The notes beneath the pieces are model-generated. The model made no database searches and was not told the DNA's origin. It saw nothing but the letters and a program-made list of their open reading frames with translations. A stretch of DNA of 55,251 nt from the NCBI RefSeq assembly GCF_000214495.1, contig NZ_AFIJ01000035.1, positions 1-55,251 on the forward strand. The letters run 5' to 3'. This document shows, piece by piece, positions 28,893 through 37,778 of the stretch. The stretch is from Megasphaera lornae. Lineage in GTDB: Bacteria > Bacillota > Negativicutes > Veillonellales > Megasphaeraceae. The stretch's first letter is position 1. The number at the start of each line of letters is the position of its first letter. Both the position numbers and the translations under genes were made by a program.

Positions 28893-29486
28893 CTAAAAAA
28901 TACTGTTATTTTTCTTTTCCCCCGCCTGTTTAATAACGGCTGCGGCCACTTCCCGCAACGATCTGCCGTGTTTCATACTATATTGTTGTAGACGCCGATA
29001 CGCCTCCGCTTCCGGCAAATGAAATTGTGCCGCCATCACGGCCTTCGCCCGCTCTACTTGTTTCCGCGTCTCTATCCGTTCCCGCATGGCCGCCATTTGC
29101 CGATAGGATTCCTCTTGCCGGGAAAATTGCGCCACCGCAATTTCTATAGCCGGAAATAGGCGCTGCGGCGACACCGGTTTGACAACATACCCGAAAACGC
29201 CGGACGATTTAGCTTTCGCCACCATCTCCTGTTGACTATATGCCGTCAACAACAGTACCGGCGCCAAATGTTCGTGTCCGATGCGTCGTGCCGCCTGAAT
29301 CCCGTCCAACGTCGGCATTTTAATGTCCAACAGCACGACATCCGGCTTTTCTTGTCGTACCAATTGCCAAGCCGTTTCACCGTTATCCGCCATGCCCACC
29401 ACTTCATGCCCGTATTCCTCCAACATTTCCCGCAAATCCATGCGAATAATCGCTTCATCATCAGCAATGACCATGCGATATGCCAT
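28893..29486 (-). CDS. Response regulator with ANTAR RNA-binding domain
   Basis: A 197-residue antiterminator of the EutV/PdtaR/AmiR class. The receiver domain (about 1-120) has IADDE, the phosphorylated Asp in VVLLDIKMP and the Lys in GYVVKPVSP. The C-terminal ANTAR region (about 135-190) has RKQVERAKAVMAAQF and LREVAAAVIKQA. Such proteins bind paired RNA hairpins and suppress terminators. Its start overlaps the end of the kinase gene by 26 bases. No target hairpin pair was identified in the window. Confidence 0.92.
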   Translation of the reverse strand: MAYRMVIADDEAIIRMDLREMLEEYGHEVVGMADNGETAWQLVRQEKPDVVLLDIKMPTLDGIQAARRIGHEHLAPVLLLTAYSQQEMVAKAKSSGVFGYVVKPVSPQRLFPAIEIAVAQFSRQEESYRQMAAMRERIETRKQVERAKAVMAAQFHLPEAEAYRRLQQYSMKHGRSLREVAAAVIKQAGEKKNNSIF

Positions 29487-30906
29487 CTCTGTCCTCCTTT
29501 TGCCGTAAAAACCGAACGGTAACCCGGGTCCCCTGCGGCATATTCGCCGCTATGCGCCACTGCCCGTGTAAATCCGTTTCAATCAGCGTACGTACTATTT
29601 CCAGGCCTAAATGCGCCGGATTCTCCCGATCGCTTCCCGGCGGCATGCCGCATCCCGTATCCGTCACCGACACTTCCACCTGTTCCCCCTTTGCCTGTAC
29701 ACTTACGGACAACGTGCCGGAGCGTTCCTTACCGAATCCGTGAACCAACGCATTAGTAATCAATTCATTTAAAATCAGGGCTACCGAGGTGGCCCGTCCG
29801 GAAGACAGATACAACGACTCCCCCCGAAAAACCGTTTCTATCCGTCGTTCCGGTGCCGCCATACTGCGCACCGCCAATGTCAATAACTGTTGTGCCGCTG
29901 CGGCAACATCCACCGTTTCCGCATCTTGCCGTGCTAAAATTTCATGAATAAAAGAAATGCTTAAAATCCGCTGCACACTTTCATTTAACGCCATTTTAGT
30001 TTCTTCATTATGCGCACGTCGACTTTGCATGCGCAATAACCCGGCAATGGTCTGCAAATTATTTTTCACCCGATGATGAATCTCTTTAATAACCGAAGTT
30101 TTTACTAACAATTCCGCCTCTTTATGATGCAACTCCGTACGCTCCGCCAAAAGAGATACAATTTGCTGTACCTTACCGTGCTGCAATAACGGCAACACCC
30201 GACGCGTAAACACGGCCCCCTGAAAAAGTACTTCATCCATATACCCCTTAGCCGTGGCCAACGCCCGCTTGGCGCCGATAAAATCACGCTGGGCATTATA
30301 AATATTAAATCCCTGCAACCCGCCTATATGCCCACGCAAATGAAGAATTCCCACCGCCATTTCATCAGCATACGTAATAACCCCGTTACCGTCCACTACT
30401 ACCACCCCTTCTTGTACCGTTAACGGGCGATATAAATCGCGCGCGGCAATCTCCTGAGGTACCTGCAATGCCCAATACGCCGTTTCTGTCAAGCTCTCTC
30501 TACTTACTTCGACATTGCCGAAAAACACCACCGCGGCTATACACGAACCGGCATTATCTGCAAAAGGATATGCCGCCAACGATTCAATCTTCCCATATTG
30601 CACTTCCCGACCGGCATGTAACGGGCGCCCCTGTTGTAACACTTGCCAAACCGCGGGTTCTTCATAAGCGGCGATTTCGCACCCCACCCGTACACCTTCC
30701 GCCATACTGGATTGCCGGGAAAACGGCGTTCGCCAGGCGACGGAAACCAAAGACTGCGGCTTTTTACCGGGCACAAAAAGTTGTATTTCCCGCCGGGATA
30801 AATCACTTGCAAATTGCAAAATTTCTTCACTATGCTGCAAAATATGAATTTGTACTTCCGAAAGCGAACTGTACCTGCGACAAATCTCTAAAATAGATGT
30901 GTTCAT
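29461..30906 (-). CDS. PdtaS/EutW-like sensor histidine kinase (HisKA_2)
   Basis: A soluble kinase of 481 residues, partner of the ANTAR regulator. The N-terminal half looks like a GAF-like 'histidine kinase N-terminal' domain followed by a PAS-like region with a VVDGNGVITYADEMA strand. The phospho-accepting His is in KEIHHRVKNNLQTIAGLL, the HisKA_2 signature (around residue 280). The ATPase domain has LILNELITNALVHGFG and VTDTGCGMPPG. No membrane segments are visible, so it senses a cytosolic signal. The ATG at 30906 is preferred to the GTG at 30912 by ribosome-site spacing. It follows tsaD. Confidence 0.92.
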   Translation of the reverse strand: MNTSILEICRRYSSLSEVQIHILQHSEEILQFASDLSRREIQLFVPGKKPQSLVSVAWRTPFSRQSSMAEGVRVGCEIAAYEEPAVWQVLQQGRPLHAGREVQYGKIESLAAYPFADNAGSCIAAVVFFGNVEVSRESLTETAYWALQVPQEIAARDLYRPLTVQEGVVVVDGNGVITYADEMAVGILHLRGHIGGLQGFNIYNAQRDFIGAKRALATAKGYMDEVLFQGAVFTRRVLPLLQHGKVQQIVSLLAERTELHHKEAELLVKTSVIKEIHHRVKNNLQTIAGLLRMQSRRAHNEETKMALNESVQRILSISFIHEILARQDAETVDVAAAAQQLLTLAVRSMAAPERRIETVFRGESLYLSSGRATSVALILNELITNALVHGFGKERSGTLSVSVQAKGEQVEVSVTDTGCGMPPGSDRENPAHLGLEIVRTLIETDLHGQWRIAANMPQGTRVTVRFLRQKEDRDGISHGHC

Positions 30907-30927
30907 AAACACCTTTCCCCCAATAAC

Positions 30928-31953
30928 CTAGGTTTCGTTTCCCGCCGCGGACGCAATCGCTAAATTGGGTTTCGCATTTAACGTCAAATCCGAAAATAAA
31001 CCGGCCCGTGCCATATAATATGCCCGACACCCGATCATAGCGCCGTTATCCGTACACAATACAGGCTGCGGTCGATAAAAGGTATACCCTTTTTCCATAC
31101 ATGCCCGTTCCATAGCGGCGGCCAAACCGGAATTGGCCGATACGCCCCCGGCTACGGCAATTTTTACGGCGCCGCTATATTGTGCCGCATCCATGGTTTT
31201 TTCCACAAGCGTTTCCACCACCGTCTTTTGAAAACAAGCCGCCACATCCGCCGCCACATAAGTTTGCCCCCGCTGTTCCAACGTATGCAAATAATTCAAC
31301 ACGGCGGATTTTAAACCGCTGAAACTGAATTCAAAATTATGTTTTTCATGCAGCGCTTTGGGAAAAACAATCGCTTCCGCATTTCCCTGTTTTGCCAGCG
31401 AATCAATTTGCGGGCCGCCGGGATAAGGATAGCCCATAACGCGGGCAATTTTATCAAACGCTTCTCCCGCCGCATCATCCCGTGTCTGTCCCAGCAAAAC
31501 AAACGCATTATAATCCTGTACTTGCACCAATTGTGTATGGCCGCCGGAAACCACTAAACATAAAAACGGCGGTTCCAATTCCGGATGACTGAGAAAATTG
31601 GCAAATATATGCCCTTCCATATGATTTACGCCCACTAACGGCTTATTCACGGCAAAACTGATAGCTTTAGCGGCGGCTACCCCTACCAGTAAGGCGCCTA
31701 CCAACCCCGGTCCATACGTAACGCCGATATGATCCATATCTTCCAACTCGCACCCGGCGACCGTAAGCGCTTCCCGAATAATGGGCAACACATATTCAAT
31801 ATGCTGTCGCGAAGCAATTTCCGGCACAACGCCGCCGAATTTCCGATGAATCGGCACCTGCGTCGAAATAATATTGGAGCATATATGTCGTCCGTCCCGA
31901 ATCACGGCCGCCGAGGTTTCATCACAACTGGTCTCCAACGCTAATGTATACAT
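30928..31953 (-). CDS. tsaD: tRNA N6-adenosine threonylcarbamoyltransferase
   Basis: Transfers the threonylcarbamoyl group to A37 of tRNA, together with TsaB and TsaE; 341 residues. It has the N-terminal ALETSCDETSAAVI, the metal-binding VNHMEGHIFANF, LVVSGGHTQLV and the later VAGGVSANSGL. All are diagnostic of TsaD/Kae1. It sits in the classical tsaE-tsaB-rimI-tsaD order. Confidence 0.97.
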   Translation of the reverse strand: MYTLALETSCDETSAAVIRDGRHICSNIISTQVPIHRKFGGVVPEIASRQHIEYVLPIIREALTVAGCELEDMDHIGVTYGPGLVGALLVGVAAAKAISFAVNKPLVGVNHMEGHIFANFLSHPELEPPFLCLVVSGGHTQLVQVQDYNAFVLLGQTRDDAAGEAFDKIARVMGYPYPGGPQIDSLAKQGNAEAIVFPKALHEKHNFEFSFSGLKSAVLNYLHTLEQRGQTYVAADVAACFQKTVVETLVEKTMDAAQYSGAVKIAVAGGVSANSGLAAAMERACMEKGYTFYRPQPVLCTDNGAMIGCRAYYMARAGLFSDLTLNAKPNLAIASAAGNET

Positions 31954-31971
31954 ATCTTTCTCCTTCTCTTA

Positions 31972-32433
31972 TTATATACTCCAACAATACCGCTCTTTTT
32001 TACACTCCATCACACACGCATCCTCTGTAGGCTGCGAATAATACGCACGGCGAACGGACACCGCCGCATAGCCCAATTTGCGATACAATTGCTGCGCCGA
32101 TAAATTAGACACCCGCACTTCCAAAAAAATCGACGCACACCCGACACGCCACGCCGCTTCCATAAGTACGCGCAAAAGCAATTCGCCATATCCTTTACCG
32201 CGAAAAGCAGGCAGCACGGCGACATTCGTAATTTGCCCCTCATCCGCCACATGCCACAATCCGGCATATCCGGCAATGTCGCCCCGGTCCGTAACCAATA
32301 CATAGTACATAGTCAACGCCGTATTCTGCAATTCTCGTTGAATCGCCACTTGCGACCAAGGTACGGAAAAGGCCTCCCGCTCGACGGCAAAAATACCGGA
32401 AGCATCCGTTTTCTGCGCTTTTCTGACAATCAT
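31972..32433 (-). CDS. rimI: Ribosomal-protein-alanine N-acetyltransferase (GNAT)
   Basis: GNAT acetyltransferase of 153 residues. It has the acetyl-CoA loop region VLPAFRGKGYGELLLRVLM and the C-terminal strand-helix QQLYRKLGYAAVSVRRAYY of the RimI group. RimI acetylates the N-terminus of protein bS18 in E. coli. The ATG at 32433 overlaps the tsaB stop as ATGA, which decides the start. Confidence 0.92.
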   Translation of the reverse strand: MIVRKAQKTDASGIFAVEREAFSVPWSQVAIQRELQNTALTMYYVLVTDRGDIAGYAGLWHVADEGQITNVAVLPAFRGKGYGELLLRVLMEAAWRVGCASIFLEVRVSNLSAQQLYRKLGYAAVSVRRAYYSQPTEDACVMECKKERYCWSI

Positions 32434-33131
32434 GCCTTGCCTCCATGCCGTTTTTCCCACAATACTTCCGCTTCACTTCGCCGTTTATACGCCGGGGTCA
32501 ACCGCATGCAGTCGTCCGTATCGTTATTTTCCAGCCGTTGTGCCGCCGCCAGCGCCGTACTGCCGGCCCGAGGAATCGCCATCGTCGCCGGGGCGATGCG
32601 GAATAAAGGATCCGCCGCCAAATACGGCATCGCCAACCGCAAGCCGTCACCGCAAAATACCGTCGGTTCGCCCCGTTGCCGTAAAGACCGTAACACCTCC
32701 GTTACCGGCGCAATATACGTATCTTGCACCACTTCCAACGTATCCCGTCGCCACCGATATAAAGAAACATATACATTTCCCTTTTGGGCATCAATTAACG
32801 GACAAATCAAATCCCCGACCCCGACAAAATTCCAGGCCAGACCGACCGGCGTTTCGATGCCGACCAGCGGCACACGCCAAGCGAATGCCAACCCTTTTGC
32901 GGTAGCCAGTCCGATACGCAGCCCTGTAAACGATCCGGGACCGATAGACACCGATACACTGTCAATTTGTTGTTTCGTAACCCCCGCCTTTACCAACATA
33001 TCGGCAATATGGGGCATCAATTGTTCCGAATGCGTTAACCGGGCCTGAATCGTTAATTCACTGCGCAATACACCTTCATGCAGCAGCGCCACGCTCGATA
33101 CGAGACCGGATGTTTCAATGGCCAATTGCAT
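32430..33131 (-). CDS. tsaB: tRNA threonylcarbamoyladenosine biosynthesis protein TsaB
   Basis: Catalytically inactive ASKHA-fold partner of TsaD, 233 residues. It has the N-terminal AIETSGLVSSVALL and SVSIGPGSFTGLRIGLATAKG, diagnostic for TsaB. It overlaps tsaE upstream by 17 bases and rimI downstream by 4. Confidence 0.95.
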   Translation of the reverse strand: MQLAIETSGLVSSVALLHEGVLRSELTIQARLTHSEQLMPHIADMLVKAGVTKQQIDSVSVSIGPGSFTGLRIGLATAKGLAFAWRVPLVGIETPVGLAWNFVGVGDLICPLIDAQKGNVYVSLYRWRRDTLEVVQDTYIAPVTEVLRSLRQRGEPTVFCGDGLRLAMPYLAADPLFRIAPATMAIPRAGSTALAAAQRLENNDTDDCMRLTPAYKRRSEAEVLWEKRHGGKA

Positions 33132-33582
33132 AATTCTTTACCTCTTTTTCAACCGCTTCCCATTGCGAACCTTGCCATACAAAATGAAACTTCCGTTCGC
33201 AAAGACCCGGGTTATCAATATATACATGTGCCGCCGTATGCGGAATACATTCGGGGAATTTTTCCGACCATTCAATAACCGTCACCCCGTGTTGCACATA
33301 TTCATCAAATCCCAACGCCGCCAACTCCGACGCCTCTTCGAGACGATAAAAATCAAAATGCTGCAAAGGAATCTCATGTTCATAATAATTTAAAATCGTA
33401 AACGTAGGACTCACTACCGGCTCTGTAATCCCCATACCGCGAGCAATCCCCTGCACAAAATGCGTTTTTCCCGCACCCAAATCCCCATGCAGGGCCAACA
33501 CGTTACCGTCACGCAAAACGGCTCCCAACCGTTCTCCCAGCGCCACCGTTTCCGCTTCTGAGCGAGTTATTATATCTGTCAT
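33115..33582 (-). CDS. tsaE: tRNA threonylcarbamoyladenosine biosynthesis ATPase TsaE
   Basis: Small P-loop ATPase of 155 residues that drives the TsaBD complex. The Walker A motif is HGDLGAGKTHFVQGIARG, followed by VVSPTFTILNYYE and HFDFYRLEEASELAALGFDEY, the family signature. The ATG at 33582 has GGAGGACGGC upstream and lies 10 bases after thiL. Confidence 0.96.
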   Translation of the reverse strand: MTDIITRSEAETVALGERLGAVLRDGNVLALHGDLGAGKTHFVQGIARGMGITEPVVSPTFTILNYYEHEIPLQHFDFYRLEEASELAALGFDEYVQHGVTVIEWSEKFPECIPHTAAHVYIDNPGLCERKFHFVWQGSQWEAVEKEVKNYAIGH

Positions 33583-33592
33583 GCCGTCCTCC

Positions 33593-34567
33593 TTAAAAAT
33601 GCGTCCATCCGTGCGGCGGCACAATGCTTTCTTTTCCGTCCTGCACCCACCGCACCCTGCCTGTGCCGGCGCATACGCGACCGATAGGCGTAAGATTCGG
33701 AATTTGCCGCCGCACTGCCGAAAAAGTTTCCGGGGGCAACGTAAAAATCAGCTCATAATCTTCTCCTCCCTGCAACACATAATGAAACACATCTTTTTTC
33801 TCCTGTGCACACCATTGTCGCAATGCCGCCGATACCGGTATGGATTCCGCATATAATACCAAGTCCGCATGAGAAGCCTTGGCGATTTCATTGGCCTCAC
33901 CGGCAATGCCGTCACTAATATCATTGGCACAACCGCCATGATGCGCCGCCAATATTCGCCCCAACTGTATTTGCGGTACCGGATATTGATGCGCCCGCAC
34001 TAAGGATTCATACCCTGCGGTTCCGGACAATAACACATCCAACCCGGCGCCGGCATCACCCAAGGTATGCGAAACCGCCACGATGTCGCCCGCTTTCGCG
34101 CCGCTTCGCAACAACGCGCGACCCGCTTCCACTTCGCCCAATGCGGTAACCGTAATAACCGCACTTTCCTTGGCCATTACCGTATCACCGCCGATAATAT
34201 TCACCCCATACGTCCGACAAACGTCCTGCATGCCATCATACATCGCCAACACCTCCGACACTTCCATCGTCGGTGCCAGCGCCGTCGATACTACCGCCTG
34301 TGTCGGCACGGCGCCCATGGCCGCCAAATCACTCAAATTGGCCGCCACCGCCTTATATCCCACCGCATGCCACGTCGCGGTTCTATGAATAATAAAATGC
34401 TCACCTTCCACCATCGTATCAATCACCGCCACCTGTTCCCGTCCCGGGGTGGTGCGATACACGGCACCGTCATCACCGATGCCTACTACCACATTTTCCG
34501 GAGAAACCGACAGCCGCTCTTGTATCATACGAATAATCCCGAATTCCCCAACATCCGATATTTTCAC
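33593..34567 (-). CDS. thiL: Thiamine-monophosphate kinase
   Basis: ATP-dependent conversion of thiamine monophosphate to the diphosphate; 324 residues. It has the N-terminal GIGDDGAVYR, the metal-binding VIDTMVEGEHF, NLSDLAAMGAVP, IIGGDTV and NDISDGIAGE motifs. The start codon is GTG at 34567 with AAGGGAG upstream. It heads the t6A operon, as in many Firmicutes. I see no TPP riboswitch upstream. Confidence 0.95.
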   Translation of the reverse strand: MKISDVGEFGIIRMIQERLSVSPENVVVGIGDDGAVYRTTPGREQVAVIDTMVEGEHFIIHRTATWHAVGYKAVAANLSDLAAMGAVPTQAVVSTALAPTMEVSEVLAMYDGMQDVCRTYGVNIIGGDTVMAKESAVITVTALGEVEAGRALLRSGAKAGDIVAVSHTLGDAGAGLDVLLSGTAGYESLVRAHQYPVPQIQLGRILAAHHGGCANDISDGIAGEANEIAKASHADLVLYAESIPVSAALRQWCAQEKKDVFHYVLQGGEDYELIFTLPPETFSAVRRQIPNLTPIGRVCAGTGRVRWVQDGKESIVPPHGWTHF

Positions 34568-34654
34568 GATAATCTCCCTTCTCGAACTTTGTTTCTATTT
34601 TAATGTATATATAGAAAAAAGTAAACGACTACGCGCGACCTTCCCTATACAAAA

Positions 34655-34684
34655 CAGGGACATGACCCTGCATCATGTCCCTGT
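34655..34684 (-). terminator. Terminator of the DUF438/hemerythrin gene
   Basis: A perfect 11-bp stem (CAGGGACATGA and TCATGTCCCTG) is followed on the minus strand by TTTTG, after the stop at 34702. Confidence 0.75.
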
Positions 34685-34701
34685 CGCTAAAAAATACACC
34701 C

Positions 34702-36135
34702 TTACGATCTGCCGGCAAAATGATCCTTGGCGAATTGCATATCCTGTACCGTTTCCAACGTCCCCAAGTACTTTCCGTCACGATCGCGTACGGCAAAATA
34801 CGTAACAAATAACGGTTTCCCCTTACGTTCCGCCCATCGTTCCACCTTGTCCCGACGGCCGGCTTTAAACTCGCTGATAATCATCCGTACCATCGCTTCA
34901 ATTTTCGGCGGATGACAAGAATACACATCCCGTCCGATCGCCGCCATAGGACGCTTAAATACTTTCGGTCCTTCATTAAAAAACCGATTCACATCCTCCT
35001 CATCTACAAAGGTAATTTCTACCGGCATCGTATTTAACACAGCCGTCAACTGCCGTACAGTAAAACTGCCGCCGGGCATGACGATTTTACCGTCTTCCCA
35101 CCCTTCCGGAAGCACCGCCGCTTTTCCCGCCGTTGCCGCCGCCCATACTTCCGCCGGCAGAGAAAAGGCCGGATCGTACTCTTCGCCGTCCTTATAAATC
35201 TGAACCCAATCCGCTTGCGTAAACGTGCGTACACAAATAGGAAATAAAATATGCTCTTCCTTATAAATCATTTCTTCCGCCCGCTGCACCAACGTCTTGA
35301 CTTCCTCCCGCCAAATTTCTTCATGAAACTCTCGACGTTGTAACAGGCGTACATCCCGGCGAATTTCATCATCTACCGTCCACATGACCTTTGACGGTCC
35401 GGTAACACCGTATTTCTGTGCCAATAAAGGATACAGCAAATCTCCTTTTTTAGCATAATGAATCGCCAAATCGGACATTTTCCCCAAAGAGTCCCCGGCA
35501 TCCGTTCCCTTTTCCAAGTCCTCCTTAACTGCAACAATCGCCTGCCGGAGCACATCATTTTCTCGTTTAAACGTGCGTAAAGGATGACCGGTTTCCTCAT
35601 ACGCATTCCGGAGCATTTGCTCCACCTCTTCCGGATTTTGCACCCGCTGTCCCGCCGCATCATGAAATAAAGCCGAATGCAAATCACAAAGTTTCTGCAC
35701 TTCCTCTATCGGCGTTCCCTCTTGTATCAATTCCTGTTCCGCCGCCATAATTTCCGCCGCTTCCACATGCGAAAAAGAACGGATAAACGCTTGCCGAACT
35801 TGTTCCAAAGGAATCCCGTCATGTAATTGCAACAACATCTTTTTTAATTCCGCTTTACGTTCTTCACGATTTTTCGCCACCTCCGGACCGGCAAACCCGA
35901 CCTCCTCCCGACCTTCGATGGCAAACCCGGCTTTGCGAAAAGCCCGAATGACATGGCCCAACGCAATATGTTTAATAGCCGCGCCCTGCGGAATCGTCAT
36001 CACCTTGGCCACCGTATGTTGCGCCACTTTATTTTCCACCTCTGAAAATCCGACTGAAGACAATATCTGTACCACTTCCGGATACTCTTGAATCAACTCA
36101 TACACACTCTTTTTTAAATCCAACGTTTTTTTCAT
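34702..36135 (-). CDS. DUF1858-DUF438-hemerythrin-PAS protein
   Basis: A soluble sensor-like protein of 477 residues. Domains in order are a DUF1858-type helical region (about 1-75) and a DUF438 helical block (about 90-160). Next is a hemerythrin-like four-helix domain (about 185-320) with His and Glu residues in EETGHPL, AIHYAKKGDLLYP and YKEEHILFP. A C-terminal PAS domain (about 360-475) contains TVRQLTAVLNTMPVEITFVD and YLGTLETVQDM. This architecture is typical of proteins thought to sense redox, oxygen or nitric oxide through a di-iron site. It is a single-gene transcript. A TATAAT-like box upstream lacks a good -35 box. Confidence 0.88.
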   Translation of the reverse strand: MKKTLDLKKSVYELIQEYPEVVQILSSVGFSEVENKVAQHTVAKVMTIPQGAAIKHIALGHVIRAFRKAGFAIEGREEVGFAGPEVAKNREERKAELKKMLLQLHDGIPLEQVRQAFIRSFSHVEAAEIMAAEQELIQEGTPIEEVQKLCDLHSALFHDAAGQRVQNPEEVEQMLRNAYEETGHPLRTFKRENDVLRQAIVAVKEDLEKGTDAGDSLGKMSDLAIHYAKKGDLLYPLLAQKYGVTGPSKVMWTVDDEIRRDVRLLQRREFHEEIWREEVKTLVQRAEEMIYKEEHILFPICVRTFTQADWVQIYKDGEEYDPAFSLPAEVWAAATAGKAAVLPEGWEDGKIVMPGGSFTVRQLTAVLNTMPVEITFVDEEDVNRFFNEGPKVFKRPMAAIGRDVYSCHPPKIEAMVRMIISEFKAGRRDKVERWAERKGKPLFVTYFAVRDRDGKYLGTLETVQDMQFAKDHFAGRS

Positions 36136-36246
36136 TGTCCGTCCCTCTTTTCTCGCTAATATCCATACGTACCGCCTTTACATCGTCATTATACCATATA
36201 CCCTGCCGGCAAGATGTTGTTTTTACAACCAACCGGAGAGGATCAT

Positions 36247-36288
36247 AAAAAAAACGGCATGCTTCGCATTTCGCCGCGAAGCTGCCGT
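36247..36288 (-). terminator. Terminator after the outer-membrane protein pair
   Basis: A stem of ACGGCA plus CTTCGC pairing with GCGAAG plus TGCCGT, with two offset bases, is followed on the minus strand by eight T. It lies after the stop at 36324. Confidence 0.8.
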
Positions 36289-36323
36289 CTTGACCTGGAC
36301 CCTTGAAAACGCGCCTTGCCGAT

Positions 36324-37727
36324 TTATAAATATTTTTTCATTAAAATATTCAGCCGTACCTGCTCTTCCTCTCGCTGTACCCCCGTTCGATACGTCACGG
36401 AAGAATGAATGCTGTAGTTGTTCTTTCTTTCCCTATCTATGCCGATTGCCGTTTCTGTATCTATCTTTTTACGGTCTGTATAATTGAAATACTTATTGAA
36501 CGTAACATATATATCCCGATACATGACCTTCATACCGGCCCTAAATTCTCGATCCCGTATATCCGCCCGGGCAATTTTTCTTTGCAAACTGTCCGTATAC
36601 GGATCCTGTACATAGTGATGATATGTATACTGTACTTCCGGCTGCATCGACCAATGATTCCGCATCTGAATCTTCCGCCCTACCTCCAATGACAACCCTA
36701 TATCATCCGCCCGTACGGAAGCCTTTTGCCTACGATATACACCATTATTCACCGTATGTATATCTCTACCGAAAACCGCATACTGACACAACGCATCTAC
36801 ATACAGTCCATGCGAAAAATACGTTGTCTTGCTTAAGCCGCCGCCAAGCATCTTGGTACTTCCATTCGCCACATGAAACCCTGCTTTATTATGAATAACA
36901 TTAATATTTTTATCCATAATACGATCTCGTAAATATTGCGCCTCTTCTTGCCCATAAAAGAAATACATCCCCGTAATACTACCGTCTTGTCCGATTATAT
37001 TCCTGCCGACACCTAAAATCCGACTATAAGAATTCTTAAAAGCCACCATCCTCGCTTTCCCTATTTTCCGCTTTCCATCTTTATCAACTTTCCATGTCGG
37101 TAACTTATATATACTAAAATATTTTCGATGTATACGGTTTGTCGTATACGTTGTCCACCACGATGATTTCTTCTTTTTTTCCGCTGCCGCCACGTTTCGC
37201 CGCTCCAAGCTCATAAGGCCCGCTTTCGCCAAATCAAGACCGGTATCCGGGTCGGACGGCTGTATGTGTTGGGCATTATTAAGCAATATAAATCTTCCCT
37301 TGTCATCGCCGATCCTATACGTTTTCCCATGTACAGCCCACGTTACAAAAGGGGATCCCAACCACCCCCCACTTACCTTACGTGGGATCGGCTTTTCCCA
37401 TTCGGTCACGACCGTACCGTCTTTCGGATCCTTCGTACGGTTACGCAAAATAAAGCCGCCCATATCACTCTTGTTATCTAGCGGTGCATTAGTTTTCAGC
37501 TTATATATATCCGTGTACTCATCCTGAGGACGAAACATGACGGCTACCCAATACTCTTTCCCTTCTATCGGCTCTCTTCCCACTTCCGTATAATCATCCG
37601 TATCCGTCAGTTCATGTACCGTTCCGTCCGACCGGATATAACGATATGTATTTAAATCATTAGCCGCCGCAACCTCGGTCATGAATAAACAAGCGGCAGC
37701 CAACACACTATACAATATTTTTTTCAT
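36324..37727 (-). CDS. Autotransporter-like outer-membrane beta-barrel protein, paralogue 1
   Basis: A 467-residue exported protein with signal peptide MKKILYSVLAAACLFMTEVA and cleavage near AAA. The mature N-terminus NDLNTYRYIRSDGTVHELTD matches that of the next gene. The C-terminal about 250 residues look like an autotransporter barrel: alternating strands with HGLYVDALCQYAVF, IGLSLEVGRKI and MQPEVQYTYHHY. The short N-terminal part (about 25-190) is not a recognisable passenger. The last residue is Leu, not the Phe common at barrel ends. It lies 51 bases after its paralogue and ends at a terminator. Function is unknown; surface exposure is inferred. Confidence 0.7.
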   Translation of the reverse strand: MKKILYSVLAAACLFMTEVAAANDLNTYRYIRSDGTVHELTDTDDYTEVGREPIEGKEYWVAVMFRPQDEYTDIYKLKTNAPLDNKSDMGGFILRNRTKDPKDGTVVTEWEKPIPRKVSGGWLGSPFVTWAVHGKTYRIGDDKGRFILLNNAQHIQPSDPDTGLDLAKAGLMSLERRNVAAAEKKKKSSWWTTYTTNRIHRKYFSIYKLPTWKVDKDGKRKIGKARMVAFKNSYSRILGVGRNIIGQDGSITGMYFFYGQEEAQYLRDRIMDKNINVIHNKAGFHVANGSTKMLGGGLSKTTYFSHGLYVDALCQYAVFGRDIHTVNNGVYRRQKASVRADDIGLSLEVGRKIQMRNHWSMQPEVQYTYHHYVQDPYTDSLQRKIARADIRDREFRAGMKVMYRDIYVTFNKYFNYTDRKKIDTETAIGIDRERKNNYSIHSSVTYRTGVQREEEQVRLNILMKKYL

Positions 37728-37778
37728 ACAAGTGCTCTCTTTCTTATCATTCCTTTACAGACGCCATGGACACGCCGC

